Shown here: piece after piece, positions 24,368 to 32,683 of the stretch
Layout: each line of letters opens with the position of its first letter
Position numbering within the stretch: position 1 is the stretch's first letter
NCBI RefSeq assembly: GCF_900187565.1
Contig: NZ_FYED01000010.1
Coordinates: 186,001 to 250,000 of the forward strand
Origin: Pseudomonas sp. Irchel 3A7
GTDB taxonomy: Bacteria; Pseudomonadota; Gammaproteobacteria; Pseudomonadales; Pseudomonadaceae
Reading direction: 5' to 3'
Length of the DNA: 64,000 nucleotides
The notes under the pieces: generated by a model
The model's input: the letters and a program-made list of their open reading frames with translations, nothing else
What the model was told of the DNA's origin: nothing
Databases searched by the model: none
Made by a program: the position numbers and the translations under genes

Positions 24368-25333
24368 TCAGCGGTGGGCACGATTGAAGTGCTTTTCCAG
24401 ACGGGACTGAACGGTTTCCAGCACGATCGACAACAGCCAATACAGCACGGCTGCGGTGATGAGCATTTCCAGGTGCCGGAATTCGGCGCGTCCTTGGGTT
24501 CGTGCCAGGAACATCAGCTCCCAGACTCCGATTACCGAAACCAGCGAGCTATCCTTGAGCATCGAGATGAATTGGTTGCCCGTCGGCGGAATGATCAGGC
24601 GCATGGACTGCGGGAGAATGACCCGAGTCATCGTTTGAAAGGGATTAAGACCGATCGCCCGGGATGCTTCCCATTGCCCCCGCGAGATACTGCTGATCCC
24701 CGCGCGGAAGATCTCCGTCATGTAGGCGCCATAGCAGAGCGAGAGCGCCAGTATTCCTGCCGGAACTGCACCGACCACGTAGCCGAGTTGAGGGATGCCC
24801 AGGTAAATGAGATAGATCTGGATGAGCAGCGGAACGCCGCGGAAAAATGAGGTGTAGAAGCTGGCGATGGCAATGGCGAAACCGTTGGAAGATAAACGGG
24901 CGGTCGCTCCCAACAGTGCCAGGACAAAGGCGATTGCAATGGAAATTGCGGACACGTAGACGGTGGTGAAAACCCCTTGGGTAATCATGAAGCCGACTTT
25001 GGTCGCGATGAAACTGTAGGAAAGATTGAAGGTGTCGAAGAATAGAAGGAACAGCACCAGCAATTCGCACCACACCGTAATGATCTGCGCCCGCAAGGGA
25101 AACCGGCCAAGGATGAACAGATTCAGAACAACGGTGATGGTGAATGTGCCCCCGACCGCGATGTCACGCGCCAGTGGTGCTTTCAGGTCAAGAACGATTG
25201 GCCCCATCAGATTGGAAAGACGGCTTTCACCCACACCGCAGGCAAGTGTGATGACGAAAATGACAGTAGCGACCACCCCCATGAACAGGACGCTGTCAGT
25301 CATGCGCGCCTTGACGATATGGTCTTTGTACAT
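24368..25333 (-). CDS. Amino-acid ABC transporter permease with N-terminal extension
   Basis: The C-terminal 205 residues form the normal polar-amino-acid permease (VFTTVYVSAISIAIAFVLAL, and the EAA loop SISRGQWEASRAIGLNPFQT). About 115 residues are added at the N-terminus with roughly three more hydrophobic helices (SVLFMGVVATVIFVITLAC, GGTFTITVVLNLFILGRF, CELLVLFLLFFDTFNLS). It is the only permease gene in the operon, so it probably acts as a homodimer. It is the first gene of the leftward run, with GAGGA before the ATG and an AACAACAA motif further up. The 380-base gap upstream shows nothing beyond this. Confidence 0.92.
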   Translation of the reverse strand: MYKDHIVKARMTDSVLFMGVVATVIFVITLACGVGESRLSNLMGPIVLDLKAPLARDIAVGGTFTITVVLNLFILGRFPLRAQIITVWCELLVLFLLFFDTFNLSYSFIATKVGFMITQGVFTTVYVSAISIAIAFVLALLGATARLSSNGFAIAIASFYTSFFRGVPLLIQIYLIYLGIPQLGYVVGAVPAGILALSLCYGAYMTEIFRAGISSISRGQWEASRAIGLNPFQTMTRVILPQSMRLIIPPTGNQFISMLKDSSLVSVIGVWELMFLARTQGRAEFRHLEMLITAAVLYWLLSIVLETVQSRLEKHFNRAHR

Positions 25334-25360
25334 GGCTTACGTTCCTCAGGGTGTGCCCCT

Positions 25361-25368
25361 TTGTTGTT
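25361..25368 (-). promoter_or_regulatory. CA motif (Hfq/Crc) before the permease gene
   Basis: Minus-strand AACAACAA, 28 bases upstream of the permease ATG, in the leader of the whole amine operon. Confidence 0.55.
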
Positions 25369-25712
25369 GTAAGTCCATTATGTGTCTGCGAAATGCCGGG
25401 CGGGACCCTGCAAAATGTTGGATATGTCAGTTTGTACGCGCATATCGGTGGGTCAGACCCATACATCTGCTCGTGCTCTGAGCACTCTGGCCATGAGGAC
25501 TATTCAGATGTAGCCCAAACGCTTGAGAGTAGGGCCATGGACTTTATCGAACACTCAAGGGCGCAGTTCTTGTCGGCTTGATTGCCCGCTTCTCTTTATT
25601 TCCCAAAGGAATCATTGAGTTACTAAATGGTCATACCCACGGTTAAACGCTGTCCGAATGACATTTTCGAGCAGCCACACCGTTTCATACCCCCGACCTT
25701 TAGGACACTCAA

Positions 25713-25943
25713 ATGAATCGCGCAGTCATGATGATCCTGGCCATTTCAAGCACTCTCTTGCTGGGAGGCTGTGGCCATCACTGGGATGACGGAGAAAGGC
25801 ACGGCCGATACCACGATCATGATCATCGCCGCGGATATGACCAGAGAGATGACGATGATCGGGGTTATGACCGTCGATACGATCGTCGCGACTATGATCG
25901 CGATCACCGTCGTTATCGTGATCGTGACGACAGGGACGACTGA
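25713..25943 (+). CDS. Small lipoprotein with Asp/Arg/Tyr/His-rich tail
   Basis: This 76-residue protein has a lipoprotein signal (MMILAISSTLLLGGC, lipobox LLGGC with Cys at about residue 20). The tail is almost only D, R, Y, H and G, with repeats such as RGYDQRDDDDRGYDRRYDRR and DYDRDHRRYRDRDDRDD. AGGA lies eight bases before the ATG. The tail is low-complexity and probably disordered, with many metal-binding His and Asp; no function is known to me. The repetitive DNA also opens long frames on both strands, which are not real genes. It converges on the OprD gene, with a hairpin between. Confidence 0.75.
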   Translation: MNRAVMMILAISSTLLLGGCGHHWDDGERHGRYHDHDHRRGYDQRDDDDRGYDRRYDRRDYDRDHRRYRDRDDRDD

Positions 25944-25962
25944 CCCTGGACGTAGCCGTGAC

Positions 25963-25994
25963 ACAACCCGGGTAAATACCGACCTGGGTTGTGG
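25963..25994. terminator. Hairpin between convergent lipoprotein and porin genes
   Basis: CACAACCCGGGT (25963-25974) pairs with ACCTGGGTTGTG (25983-25994) with one G-T wobble and an 8-base loop. Its position between two convergent stops suits a shared terminator, though there is no strong T-run. Confidence 0.5.
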
Positions 25995-26046
25995 TGATGC
26001 CACTGCGTCTGAATCCACTTCAGGGATGATTGACGGAAACTTAGGG

Positions 26047-27348
26047 TTACCAGAACTTGAATGTGTAGGCGACGATCAGGCGATTTTCATCGACATCCGT
26101 CGTTTCGCTGCCGCGATAGGTGACGTTGCGCCAGCGCAGGCTCAGGTTTCGCAAAGGCCCGCTCTGGATCACGTAGGCAATGTCGGTATTGCGCTCCCAC
26201 TCTTTGGCGGCAACGCCACGAATCGTGAAATCATCGCCTCGCATGTAGCGCGTCATGAGTGTCAGTCCGGGCATGCCCAAGGGGGCAAAGTCATAGTCGT
26301 AACGCAGTTGCCAGGAATCTTCCCTGGCCCGGACGAAGGGTTGGTAGGTGCCGTTGTTCAAGGCCCAGGGATCGGCGACCAACAGATAGGGAAGCCCGGT
26401 GTCGCCATTCTGGTTTTGATAACCAAGGCCCAGTGAGTGACCACGGCTGCTCAACGTCAGCATGCCACCCAGGTAGCGGTTGTCGACGTTGGTCCGGCCC
26501 TCGTCATCGCTGCCGAAATAGCGCACGTCAGCCTTCAGGTTGATGCTTTCGGTCAGGGCCGATTTGTACAAAAGACTGGCGGCATTCTGGCTGTAGTTGT
26601 CCTTCAGCTCGGCGCGGTAGAACGTGGCGCTGAGGTTGGGCTGCAGGGCGTAGGTCGCGCCAGCGTAGTTGAAACGGTCCGTGGGTACGCCGCCAGTGGA
26701 GCCGTCGGCTGCCATGCGCATGTCTTCGTAGTCGGACGAGTCGCGCTGGTGGGCCTGGCGAAACTGGCCTGCGGTAAGGCTCAGGCTCTGGATGTCGGTG
26801 GAGACCACCTGACCCCCTTGATAGGTCTGTGGCAGCAGGCGCGTGTCGTTGCGAAACAGCACCGGCATCACCGGTTCGTGGTTGCCGAGGGTGACGACGG
26901 TCTTGGCGACTTTGAGCTTGGCGGTCGGCGCCAGGAAGCTGTACTCGTCCACTGGCTCACCGGTCCGCTGATTGCGCTGCAGGACGCCTGTACCGCTGGT
27001 GCCGCCGCCAGAATCGAGCTTGACGCCAACCAGCCCCAGCACATCCAGGCCAACGCCCATCGTACCTTCGGTGAATCCCGAGTTACCGCGCAAAATGAAG
27101 CCTTGTGCCCAGTCTTCGGCTTTGCTCTGGGGTTTGCCATCGTGGCGCGGGCCGTCGACCAGGCCGGCGTCGCGGTAGTCGCGATTCATGTAGAAATTTC
27201 GTGTTTCCAGGCTCAGGTGACTGTCGCTGACCAGGTCTGCATGGGCCTGTGTCGTGAGCAATAACGCAGACAGACAAGGGGCTTTGAGGGAATACCGGGC
27301 ACGAGTCGGCCCGGCCAGATGCCCGGTGACGGGATTGGCTGTACGCAT
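26047..27348 (-). CDS. OprD-family outer-membrane porin
   Basis: This 433-residue porin has a signal peptide ending TTQAHA before D. The mature start is LVSDSHLSLETRNFYMNRDY, the OprD-family opening. Other family marks are LTAGQFRQAHQRDSSDYEDM, GLGYQNQNGDTGLPYL and a terminal TFKFW. It is leftward, 119 bases downstream of the MarR stop, with an AACAACAA motif in its own leader. Next to the alicyclic-acid genes, it may be the outer-membrane channel for cyclohexanecarboxylate or a related acid. This is inference; it could equally serve another carboxylate. Confidence 0.93.
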   Translation of the reverse strand: MRTANPVTGHLAGPTRARYSLKAPCLSALLLTTQAHADLVSDSHLSLETRNFYMNRDYRDAGLVDGPRHDGKPQSKAEDWAQGFILRGNSGFTEGTMGVGLDVLGLVGVKLDSGGGTSGTGVLQRNQRTGEPVDEYSFLAPTAKLKVAKTVVTLGNHEPVMPVLFRNDTRLLPQTYQGGQVVSTDIQSLSLTAGQFRQAHQRDSSDYEDMRMAADGSTGGVPTDRFNYAGATYALQPNLSATFYRAELKDNYSQNAASLLYKSALTESINLKADVRYFGSDDEGRTNVDNRYLGGMLTLSSRGHSLGLGYQNQNGDTGLPYLLVADPWALNNGTYQPFVRAREDSWQLRYDYDFAPLGMPGLTLMTRYMRGDDFTIRGVAAKEWERNTDIAYVIQSGPLRNLSLRWRNVTYRGSETTDVDENRLIVAYTFKFW

Positions 27349-27380
27349 AATGAGATGTTCCTGCCTGCTGTGAGTTGTTT

Positions 27381-27388
27381 TTGTTGTT
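27381..27388 (-). promoter_or_regulatory. CA motif (Hfq/Crc) before the OprD gene
   Basis: Minus-strand AACAACAA followed by a run AAACAA, 33 bases upstream of the porin ATG. Confidence 0.55.
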
Positions 27389-27467
27389 CAGCCAGCCCCG
27401 GGAAGGGGGCTGTTTAGGGTTTTATGAACAATGAAACGTCGGCGAGGGCAGGAAGGTCGGGATCAGC

Positions 27468-27947
27468 CTATTGCGCCTCGTCGTCTTGCTGCTCGTCGCC
27501 GAGCGATATGGCTGCCATGTCGCCTTGCAGCTTGTTGAGGTAATGCAGCAGGCTGACGCTGTCGTCGAAACTGAAGCCTTTCAACGCCTGCTGGTAAAAC
27601 GTCTGGATCCGCTCCTGCAACGAGTCCCAGAAAGCCCTGCCGGTATCGGTCAATTGCACCAGGCGGGCACGTCCGTCATCCGGGTGCGGCACGCGCAGCA
27701 CATGGTTGTCGCGTTCCATGCGTTTGAGCACGCCGTCCAGGCTCTGGCGACTGACGAACAGGTACTCGGTCAGTTCAAAGAACGAGATACCACCTTGATA
27801 ACGTTCACGTGACAGCGCGCCGAGCACGGCCCATTGCACCGTGCTGATGCCCATCTCTTTCTGGACTTGCCTTTGCAGCACGTTGCCGGTCTGGAACAAC
27901 CGGAAAAACAGCGTGTTGGGTACGGATCGGGTATCGCTATTGTTCAT
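27468..27947 (-). CDS. MarR-family regulator, BadR-like candidate
   Basis: This 159-residue protein has the winged helix of the MarR family (STVQWAVLGALSRERYQGGI, FFELTEYLFVSRQSLDGVLK, and the wing VPHPDDGRARLVQLTDTG). ATG 27947 is chosen because AAGGA lies eight bases upstream; the longer frame has none. It follows aliB in the same direction after 73 bases. In Rhodopseudomonas palustris a MarR protein, BadR, represses the alicyclic-acid genes and responds to a pathway CoA thioester. By position this is the natural binder of the palindrome at 32610 and 51787. Confidence 0.85.
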   Translation of the reverse strand: MNNSDTRSVPNTLFFRLFQTGNVLQRQVQKEMGISTVQWAVLGALSRERYQGGISFFELTEYLFVSRQSLDGVLKRMERDNHVLRVPHPDDGRARLVQLTDTGRAFWDSLQERIQTFYQQALKGFSFDDSVSLLHYLNKLQGDMAAISLGDEQQDDEAQ

Positions 27948-28020
27948 TAATGTTCCTTGTCGGCTCCGTAAGGGCGAGCGCGGCGGTATGAGCGCCCGGC
28001 CTGGCGGAGCAGGCAGGGCA

Positions 28021-29160
28021 TCAGTTCGGGACAAACTCGCGCGCGATGATATTTTTCATGATCTGCGCGGTGCCGTCACCGATTTGCAGGCCAAGTACAT
28101 CGCGCAGGCGCTGGGCGAACGGCAGGTCCTCGCCGTAACCGGTGTGCCCATGGGCCAGCAGACACTGCTTGACCACATCGAACGCCAGTTTCGGGCCCCA
28201 CCATTTGTTCATGGCCGCCTCGGCATTGTGCGGCAGCTTATTATCCTTGAGCCACAAGGCGTAATAGCATTGCAGGCGCGCAGCATGCACGTAGGTCTGC
28301 AATTCTGCCAGTGGGTGGGTCAAACCCTGGAAGGAAGACAAGGCCTGGCCGAAGGCTTTGCGCTCGGTCAGCCATTGCCAGGTTTCATCCAGCGACTGCT
28401 GGGCCAGGGCCAGGCACTGCAGGCCGATCAGGGCACGGCTGTAGTCGAAGCCTTGCATGACCTGTTTGAAGCCCTTGTTTTCATCCCCCAGGCGATGGCT
28501 GACCGGCACCTGGACGTTGTCGAAGAAAATCGAGCCGCGGCCAATGGCGCGCTCGCCGGCATCGTCGAAGCGGGTGGTGCTGATGCCCGGCAGGTTCATG
28601 GGCACCAGGAAGGCGCTGATGCCGCTGGCGCGTTGCTCCAGCGTGCCGGTGCGGGCGAAGACCACGGCGACGTCGGCCTGGTCGGCCATGGAAATGGACG
28701 TTTTCTCGCCGTTGAGCACATACACGTCGCCCTTGAGCTCGGCCTTCAGGCGCAGGCTCGCGGCATCCGATCCGCCGCTGGGTTCGGTCAGGGCGATGCA
28801 GGCGACCTTGCGCCCGGCGGTCATTTCGCCCAGCCATTCCCGGGCCAGGGAGGATTCGGCGTATTGCGCGATGATCTGGCCATTGAGCGAAGTCAGCAGC
28901 GGGATGTACGCCACGTTGAAGTCGCCACGAGCCAGCTCTTCGATGATCAGGCCGGCGGTGACACAGTCCAGACCGCTGCCGCCGAACGCTTCCGGCAGCT
29001 CACCGCCCAGCAGACCCATTTCGCCCATCTGGGCAATCACTTCGCGCTCGATGCGGCCGTCGCGATCCCGTTGGCGGTAACCGGGGGCGAGGACGTCGGC
29101 GCTGAATCGTGCAACGCTTTCGCGGATGGCATTTTGTTGTTCTGTGAAGGCGAAATTCAT
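28021..29160 (-). CDS. aliB: Cyclohexanecarboxyl-CoA dehydrogenase
   Basis: This 379-residue acyl-CoA dehydrogenase has the N-terminal helical domain (MNFAFTEQQNAIRESVARFS), the flavin/substrate loop CIALTEPSGGSDAASLRLKA and the C-terminal helix bundle. It would oxidise cyclohexanecarboxyl-CoA to cyclohex-1-ene-1-carboxyl-CoA, passing electrons to ETF (etfBA at 36.8 kb). The specific name rests on the neighbours aliA, badH and badI. The position that normally holds the catalytic base (YEGT) reads GDGT here, that is Asp instead of Glu. ATG 29160 follows GGAGAG by six bases. It is the last enzyme gene of the leftward operon. Confidence 0.85.
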   Translation of the reverse strand: MNFAFTEQQNAIRESVARFSADVLAPGYRQRDRDGRIEREVIAQMGEMGLLGGELPEAFGGSGLDCVTAGLIIEELARGDFNVAYIPLLTSLNGQIIAQYAESSLAREWLGEMTAGRKVACIALTEPSGGSDAASLRLKAELKGDVYVLNGEKTSISMADQADVAVVFARTGTLEQRASGISAFLVPMNLPGISTTRFDDAGERAIGRGSIFFDNVQVPVSHRLGDENKGFKQVMQGFDYSRALIGLQCLALAQQSLDETWQWLTERKAFGQALSSFQGLTHPLAELQTYVHAARLQCYYALWLKDNKLPHNAEAAMNKWWGPKLAFDVVKQCLLAHGHTGYGEDLPFAQRLRDVLGLQIGDGTAQIMKNIIAREFVPN

Positions 29161-29219
29161 GATGCTCTCCAGGCCATTGGGGTGCTGTGCCGGCAGCAGG
29201 ATGGCTGCCGGCGCAGGGA

Positions 29220-30002
29220 TCATTTGTAGAATTTGCGGAACTGGGGCTTGCGCTTTTCCTTGAACGCGGCGACGCCTTCCTTTGACTCCTCGGTGTCGTA
29301 GTACAGGCTCAGGGCCTGCATGCCGAGGCCGCCGATACCGCCGATGTTGGCGCTGTCGGCATTGAACGAACGCTTGGCGATGGACAGCGCGGTCGGACTC
29401 TTCTCGAGAATTTCCTCGCACCACTTCTGTACTTCTTCATCGAGCTGCTCGTGAGGCACCACGGCGTTGACCAGGCCCCAGTCCAGCGCCTGTTGTGCGC
29501 TGTATTTGCGGCACAGGTACCAGATCTCGCGGGCGCGTTTTTCGCCGATCAAGCGCGACAGGTAAGCGGTGCCGTAGCCCGGATCGACCGAGCCGACCTT
29601 GGGGCCGACCTGGCCGAACACCGCTTTGTCGGAGGCGATGCTCAGATCGCAGACCACGTGCAGCACATGCCCGCCACCGATGGCGAAACCGTTGACCCGG
29701 GCGATCACGGGCTTTGGCACTTCGCGGATCAGGTTCTGCAGTTCTTCGACCGGCAGGCCGATCAGGCCGCGACCGTCGTATTGGCCTTCATGAGCGCCCT
29801 GGTCGCCACCGGTGCAGAACGCCTTGTCGCCAGCGCCGGTGAAGACGATGACGCCGATTTCCTTGTTCCAGCCGGCGCGGTTGAAAGCGTCGAGCAGTTC
29901 CATGCAGGTCTGGCCGCGGAACGCGTTGTAGCGTTCGGGGCGGTTGATAGTGATGGTCGCGACGCCGTTGAGTTCCTGGTACAGGATGTCTTCGTAGTTC
30001 AT
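29220..30002 (-). CDS. badI: 2-ketocyclohexanecarboxyl-CoA hydrolase
   Basis: This 260-residue crotonase-fold protein is closest in pattern to BadI and naphthoate synthase: ITINRPERYNAFRGQTCMEL, FTGAGDKAFCTGGDQ, NGFAIGGGHVLHVVCDLSIA (oxyanion loop), FGQVGPKVGSVDPGYGTAYL, and EGVAAFKEKRKPQF at the C-terminus. BadI opens the ring of 2-ketocyclohexanecarboxyl-CoA with water to give pimeloyl-CoA. ATG 30002 follows GGGAG; the reading five codons longer is less likely. It lies between badH and aliB with gaps of 31 and 59 bases, in pathway-coherent company. Confidence 0.9.
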   Translation of the reverse strand: MNYEDILYQELNGVATITINRPERYNAFRGQTCMELLDAFNRAGWNKEIGVIVFTGAGDKAFCTGGDQGAHEGQYDGRGLIGLPVEELQNLIREVPKPVIARVNGFAIGGGHVLHVVCDLSIASDKAVFGQVGPKVGSVDPGYGTAYLSRLIGEKRAREIWYLCRKYSAQQALDWGLVNAVVPHEQLDEEVQKWCEEILEKSPTALSIAKRSFNADSANIGGIGGLGMQALSLYYDTEESKEGVAAFKEKRKPQFRKFYK

Positions 30003-30033
30003 TGCATGCTCTCCCATGTGAATGTCGCCTGGC

Positions 30034-30801
30034 TTAGCCAGCCATCGTCAGGCCGCCGGACACGCTGATCACTTGACCGGTAATGAAGTTGGCATCGTCG
30101 CTGGCGAGCAGGGCGATGATTCCCGGGTAGTCTTGCGGCTGACCGAGGCGACGCATCGGCACGGCATTCTTGAAGGCTTCCAGGAGCTTTTCCGGGTTGC
30201 TGGAGGTTTCGGCCACGCTCTTGAGCAGCGCGGTGTCGGTCGGACCAGGGCAGACCACATTGACGTTGATGTTCTTGGTTGCCAGCTCTCGCGCCAGGGT
30301 TTTGCTCAAGCCCACCAGGCCGGCCTTGCAGGCTGCGTAGACGGCTTCGCCCGACGAGCCCACGCGGGCGGCATCGGACGCCACGTTGATGACTTTGCCG
30401 CCACCGGCCTCGAGCATTTTCGGCAGCACCACGTGGTGCATGTTCAGGGCGCCGGTCAGGTTGATCGAAATCAACTGTTCCCACAGCTTGGGCTCGGTCT
30501 TGAGGAACGGCATGAAACGGTCGAAACCGGCGTTGTTGACCAGTACCGTTGGCACCCCCAGGTCTTTTTCGATGGCGGCCACGGTTTCGGTAATCGCGGC
30601 GTAGTCTGCGATGTCGGCGGTGTAGGCGACGGCCTTGCCACCGGCTTCGCGGATCAGGTCGACGGTGGTTTGTGCAGCGCTGCTGTCGCGATCGAGCACG
30701 GCAACCAGGCTTCCCTCGGCAGCGAAGCGCTGGCACACGGCACGACCGATGCCGCCGCCGCCACCGGTAATGATCACGGTTTTTCCACTAAGGCCTTTCA
30801 T
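30034..30801 (-). CDS. badH: 2-hydroxycyclohexanecarboxyl-CoA dehydrogenase (SDR)
   Basis: This 255-residue short-chain dehydrogenase has the cofactor motif TGGGGGIG, NNAG (VLVNNAGFDRFMPF), the catalytic Ser near INVASDAARVGSS, and Tyr-x-x-x-Lys as YAACK. It ends in the usual SGGLTMAG. BadH oxidises 2-hydroxycyclohexanecarboxyl-CoA to the 2-keto compound with NAD. The assignment uses its place between aliA and badI, matching the R. palustris pathway. ATG 30801 follows GGAGA by nine bases; 48 bases separate it from aliA. Confidence 0.9.
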   Translation of the reverse strand: MKGLSGKTVIITGGGGGIGRAVCQRFAAEGSLVAVLDRDSSAAQTTVDLIREAGGKAVAYTADIADYAAITETVAAIEKDLGVPTVLVNNAGFDRFMPFLKTEPKLWEQLISINLTGALNMHHVVLPKMLEAGGGKVINVASDAARVGSSGEAVYAACKAGLVGLSKTLARELATKNINVNVVCPGPTDTALLKSVAETSSNPEKLLEAFKNAVPMRRLGQPQDYPGIIALLASDDANFITGQVISVSGGLTMAG

Positions 30802-30849
30802 AGGGGCAATCTCCAAGTCAATTTGAATGGCGTGTATCGAGTGTGTGAA

Positions 30850-32514
30850 TCAGCGGCGCTTGGCCGGGTCAATGCGAATGCTCGCGGCCCGCTCGTGCAG
30901 CTTGAATTTCTGGATCTTTCCGGAGGGCGTGCGGGGCAGGGCGGGCAGCACTTCCAGGTATTCGGGCAAGTAGTTGCGCGACAGGTTGTGTTCGAGCAGG
31001 AAGGCCACCGCGTCTTCGAGCCGCAATTCTGTAAAACCGTCATGCAACGTGACGTAGGCGCAGACCCGCTCGCCCAGACGCTCATCCGGGCAACCAACCA
31101 GGGCCACCGCCGAAATGGCCGGGTGCTTGTAGAGCAGGTTTTCCACCTCGACCACCGGGATGTTTTCCCCGCCGCGAATCACCACATCCTTGGTTCGCCC
31201 GGTGATGCGGATATAGCCCTGGGCATCCATGCGGGCCAGATCGCCGGTGGCGAACCAGCCCTGGGCATCGACGCTGTAGAGATCGGGACGCTTGAGGTAA
31301 CCCACGAACAGGCTGGCGCCACGGACCTGAAGATGGCCTTCGCTGCCGGCCCGGACTTCAATGCCGGCATCGTCGACCACCTGCACTTCCATCAGGGGCA
31401 GGGCCAGGCCGTCGCTGTAGATGGACCGCTCGGGATCGTCCTGCGGACGGGTCATCGTCGAGGCGCCGGTTTCGGTCATGCCCCAGGCCGAGATGATTTT
31501 CGCGTTGATGCTCTTGCCGGCCTTTTCCACCAGGCTTTCCGGGATGGGCGCGCCGGCCGAGACAAAAATACGCAGGCTCGACAGCGCATCGCCGTGCAGC
31601 GGGGCGAGCTCGATCAAATCGGCGAGAAACGGTGTCGAGGCCATCGTGAAAGTGGGGCGCTCGGCGGTGGCGATCCTGATGGCGGTGCGCGCATCCCACA
31701 CGTCTTGCAGCACCGCTGCTGCACCCAGGTAGATGGGCATCAGCATGCCGTAGAGGAACCCGGTCTGATGGGCCATGGGCGAGGCCATGAAGACAATGTC
31801 CTGGTGGCCGAGCCCCAGGCGCTCGGCATAGGGGATGACATTGCTCAGCAGGGTTTTGCTCGTGTGCAGCACGCCCTTGGGTTCACCGGTGGTGCCGGAG
31901 GTGAATAGCAGTTGGACAACGTCGTCGGCCTGGGCGCGACGCTCGGCGAACAGCGCCCGGGTATCGCCATCGTTTTCCCATGCCCGCTCCAGCAGTTGCC
32001 GTTCAAAGCTGTTGTCGCCGTCACCACCGATGACCAGAACCTGGCGCAGGTCAGGCAGATCGGCGCGCAGGGACTCGGCCATGCTGGCGTAATCGAAACC
32101 GCGGAAGTGTTGTGGCACCACCAGCAGATGACTGCGAGCGTGGCCGAGCATGAAGCGCAGCTCGCGTTCGCGGAAGATCGGCATCAGCGGGTTGAACACG
32201 GCACCAATACGGGCGCAGGCCAGGAACAGGGCAGTCATCTGCCAGCCGTTGGGCAACTGGCAGGACACCACACTGCCTTTTTCCACGCCCAGAGCGGCCA
32301 GGCCGGCACCCATACGGGTCACCACGGCATCCAGTTCGCCGTAGGTAAACGAGACAGGGTTGTCCTCGCCGCCCTGGTAGCTCGTCAGGGCGCGACAGTC
32401 TGCGCCCCGGGCGAGCTGCGCATCCCAATAATCTGTAATGATCATGTCACTACTGTTGCTGGTCATGGGCGTTTCTGGATGATGATCTGCCGGTGTGGCT
32501 GTCCAGGTGTTCAT
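30850..32514 (-). CDS. aliA: Cyclohexanecarboxylate-CoA ligase
   Basis: This 554-residue member of the AMP-forming acyl-CoA ligases has the P-loop-like LLFTSGTTGEPKGVLHTSKT, the A5 block SAWGMTETGASTMT, the hinge motif YIRITGRTKDVVIRGGENIP, and the catalytic lysine segment PRTPSGKIQKF. It would activate cyclohexanecarboxylate to its CoA thioester. It is the first gene of the leftward operon, with its start about 75 bases from a good promoter (TTGACA, 17-base spacer, TTATCT on the minus strand). A weak ribosome site (AAGAG) precedes ATG 32514. The substrate call depends on the aliB/badHI neighbours. Confidence 0.88.
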   Translation of the reverse strand: MNTWTATPADHHPETPMTSNSSDMIITDYWDAQLARGADCRALTSYQGGEDNPVSFTYGELDAVVTRMGAGLAALGVEKGSVVSCQLPNGWQMTALFLACARIGAVFNPLMPIFRERELRFMLGHARSHLLVVPQHFRGFDYASMAESLRADLPDLRQVLVIGGDGDNSFERQLLERAWENDGDTRALFAERRAQADDVVQLLFTSGTTGEPKGVLHTSKTLLSNVIPYAERLGLGHQDIVFMASPMAHQTGFLYGMLMPIYLGAAAVLQDVWDARTAIRIATAERPTFTMASTPFLADLIELAPLHGDALSSLRIFVSAGAPIPESLVEKAGKSINAKIISAWGMTETGASTMTRPQDDPERSIYSDGLALPLMEVQVVDDAGIEVRAGSEGHLQVRGASLFVGYLKRPDLYSVDAQGWFATGDLARMDAQGYIRITGRTKDVVIRGGENIPVVEVENLLYKHPAISAVALVGCPDERLGERVCAYVTLHDGFTELRLEDAVAFLLEHNLSRNYLPEYLEVLPALPRTPSGKIQKFKLHERAASIRIDPAKRR

Positions 32515-32587
32515 TGTTGGTTATCGACTCTTAAGGGTTGGAGTTGTTGTTCTCTTACGATCTGGTATTGCCCTTTCGATGAGTTGA

Positions 32588-32649
32588 AGATAAGGCTTTC
32601 AAAATTAATATGTCAACATGTTGTCTTTATATTTTTCTGTGGATATATT
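32588..32649. promoter_or_regulatory. Divergent ali/bad promoters with shared palindromic operator
   Basis: Minus-strand promoter: -35 TTGACA (32611-32616), 17-base spacer, -10 TTATCT (32588-32593), towards aliA. Plus-strand promoter: -35 TTGTCT (32621-32626), 17-base spacer, -10 TATATT (32644-32649), towards badK. The palindrome GTCAACATGTTGTC (core CAACATGTTG at 32614-32623) lies over both -35 boxes, so one bound MarR dimer would block both operons. The 21 bases at 32610-32630 recur exactly at 51787-51807. Confidence 0.7.
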
Positions 32650-32683
32650 CGAAGCCATTCCCGCAGAACAAGAGGTAGATGAC

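Noticed and set aside
25771..26436. 221-codon plus-strand frame overlapping the small lipoprotein
   Set aside because: It is a frame-shifted reading of the charged repeat and continues into the antisense of the OprD gene; the lipoprotein frame has the signal peptide and the ribosome site.
27841..31908. Long plus-strand frames of 462 and 628 codons
   Set aside because: They run antisense to aliB and across badH/aliA, which have complete motifs, coherent starts and pathway context.
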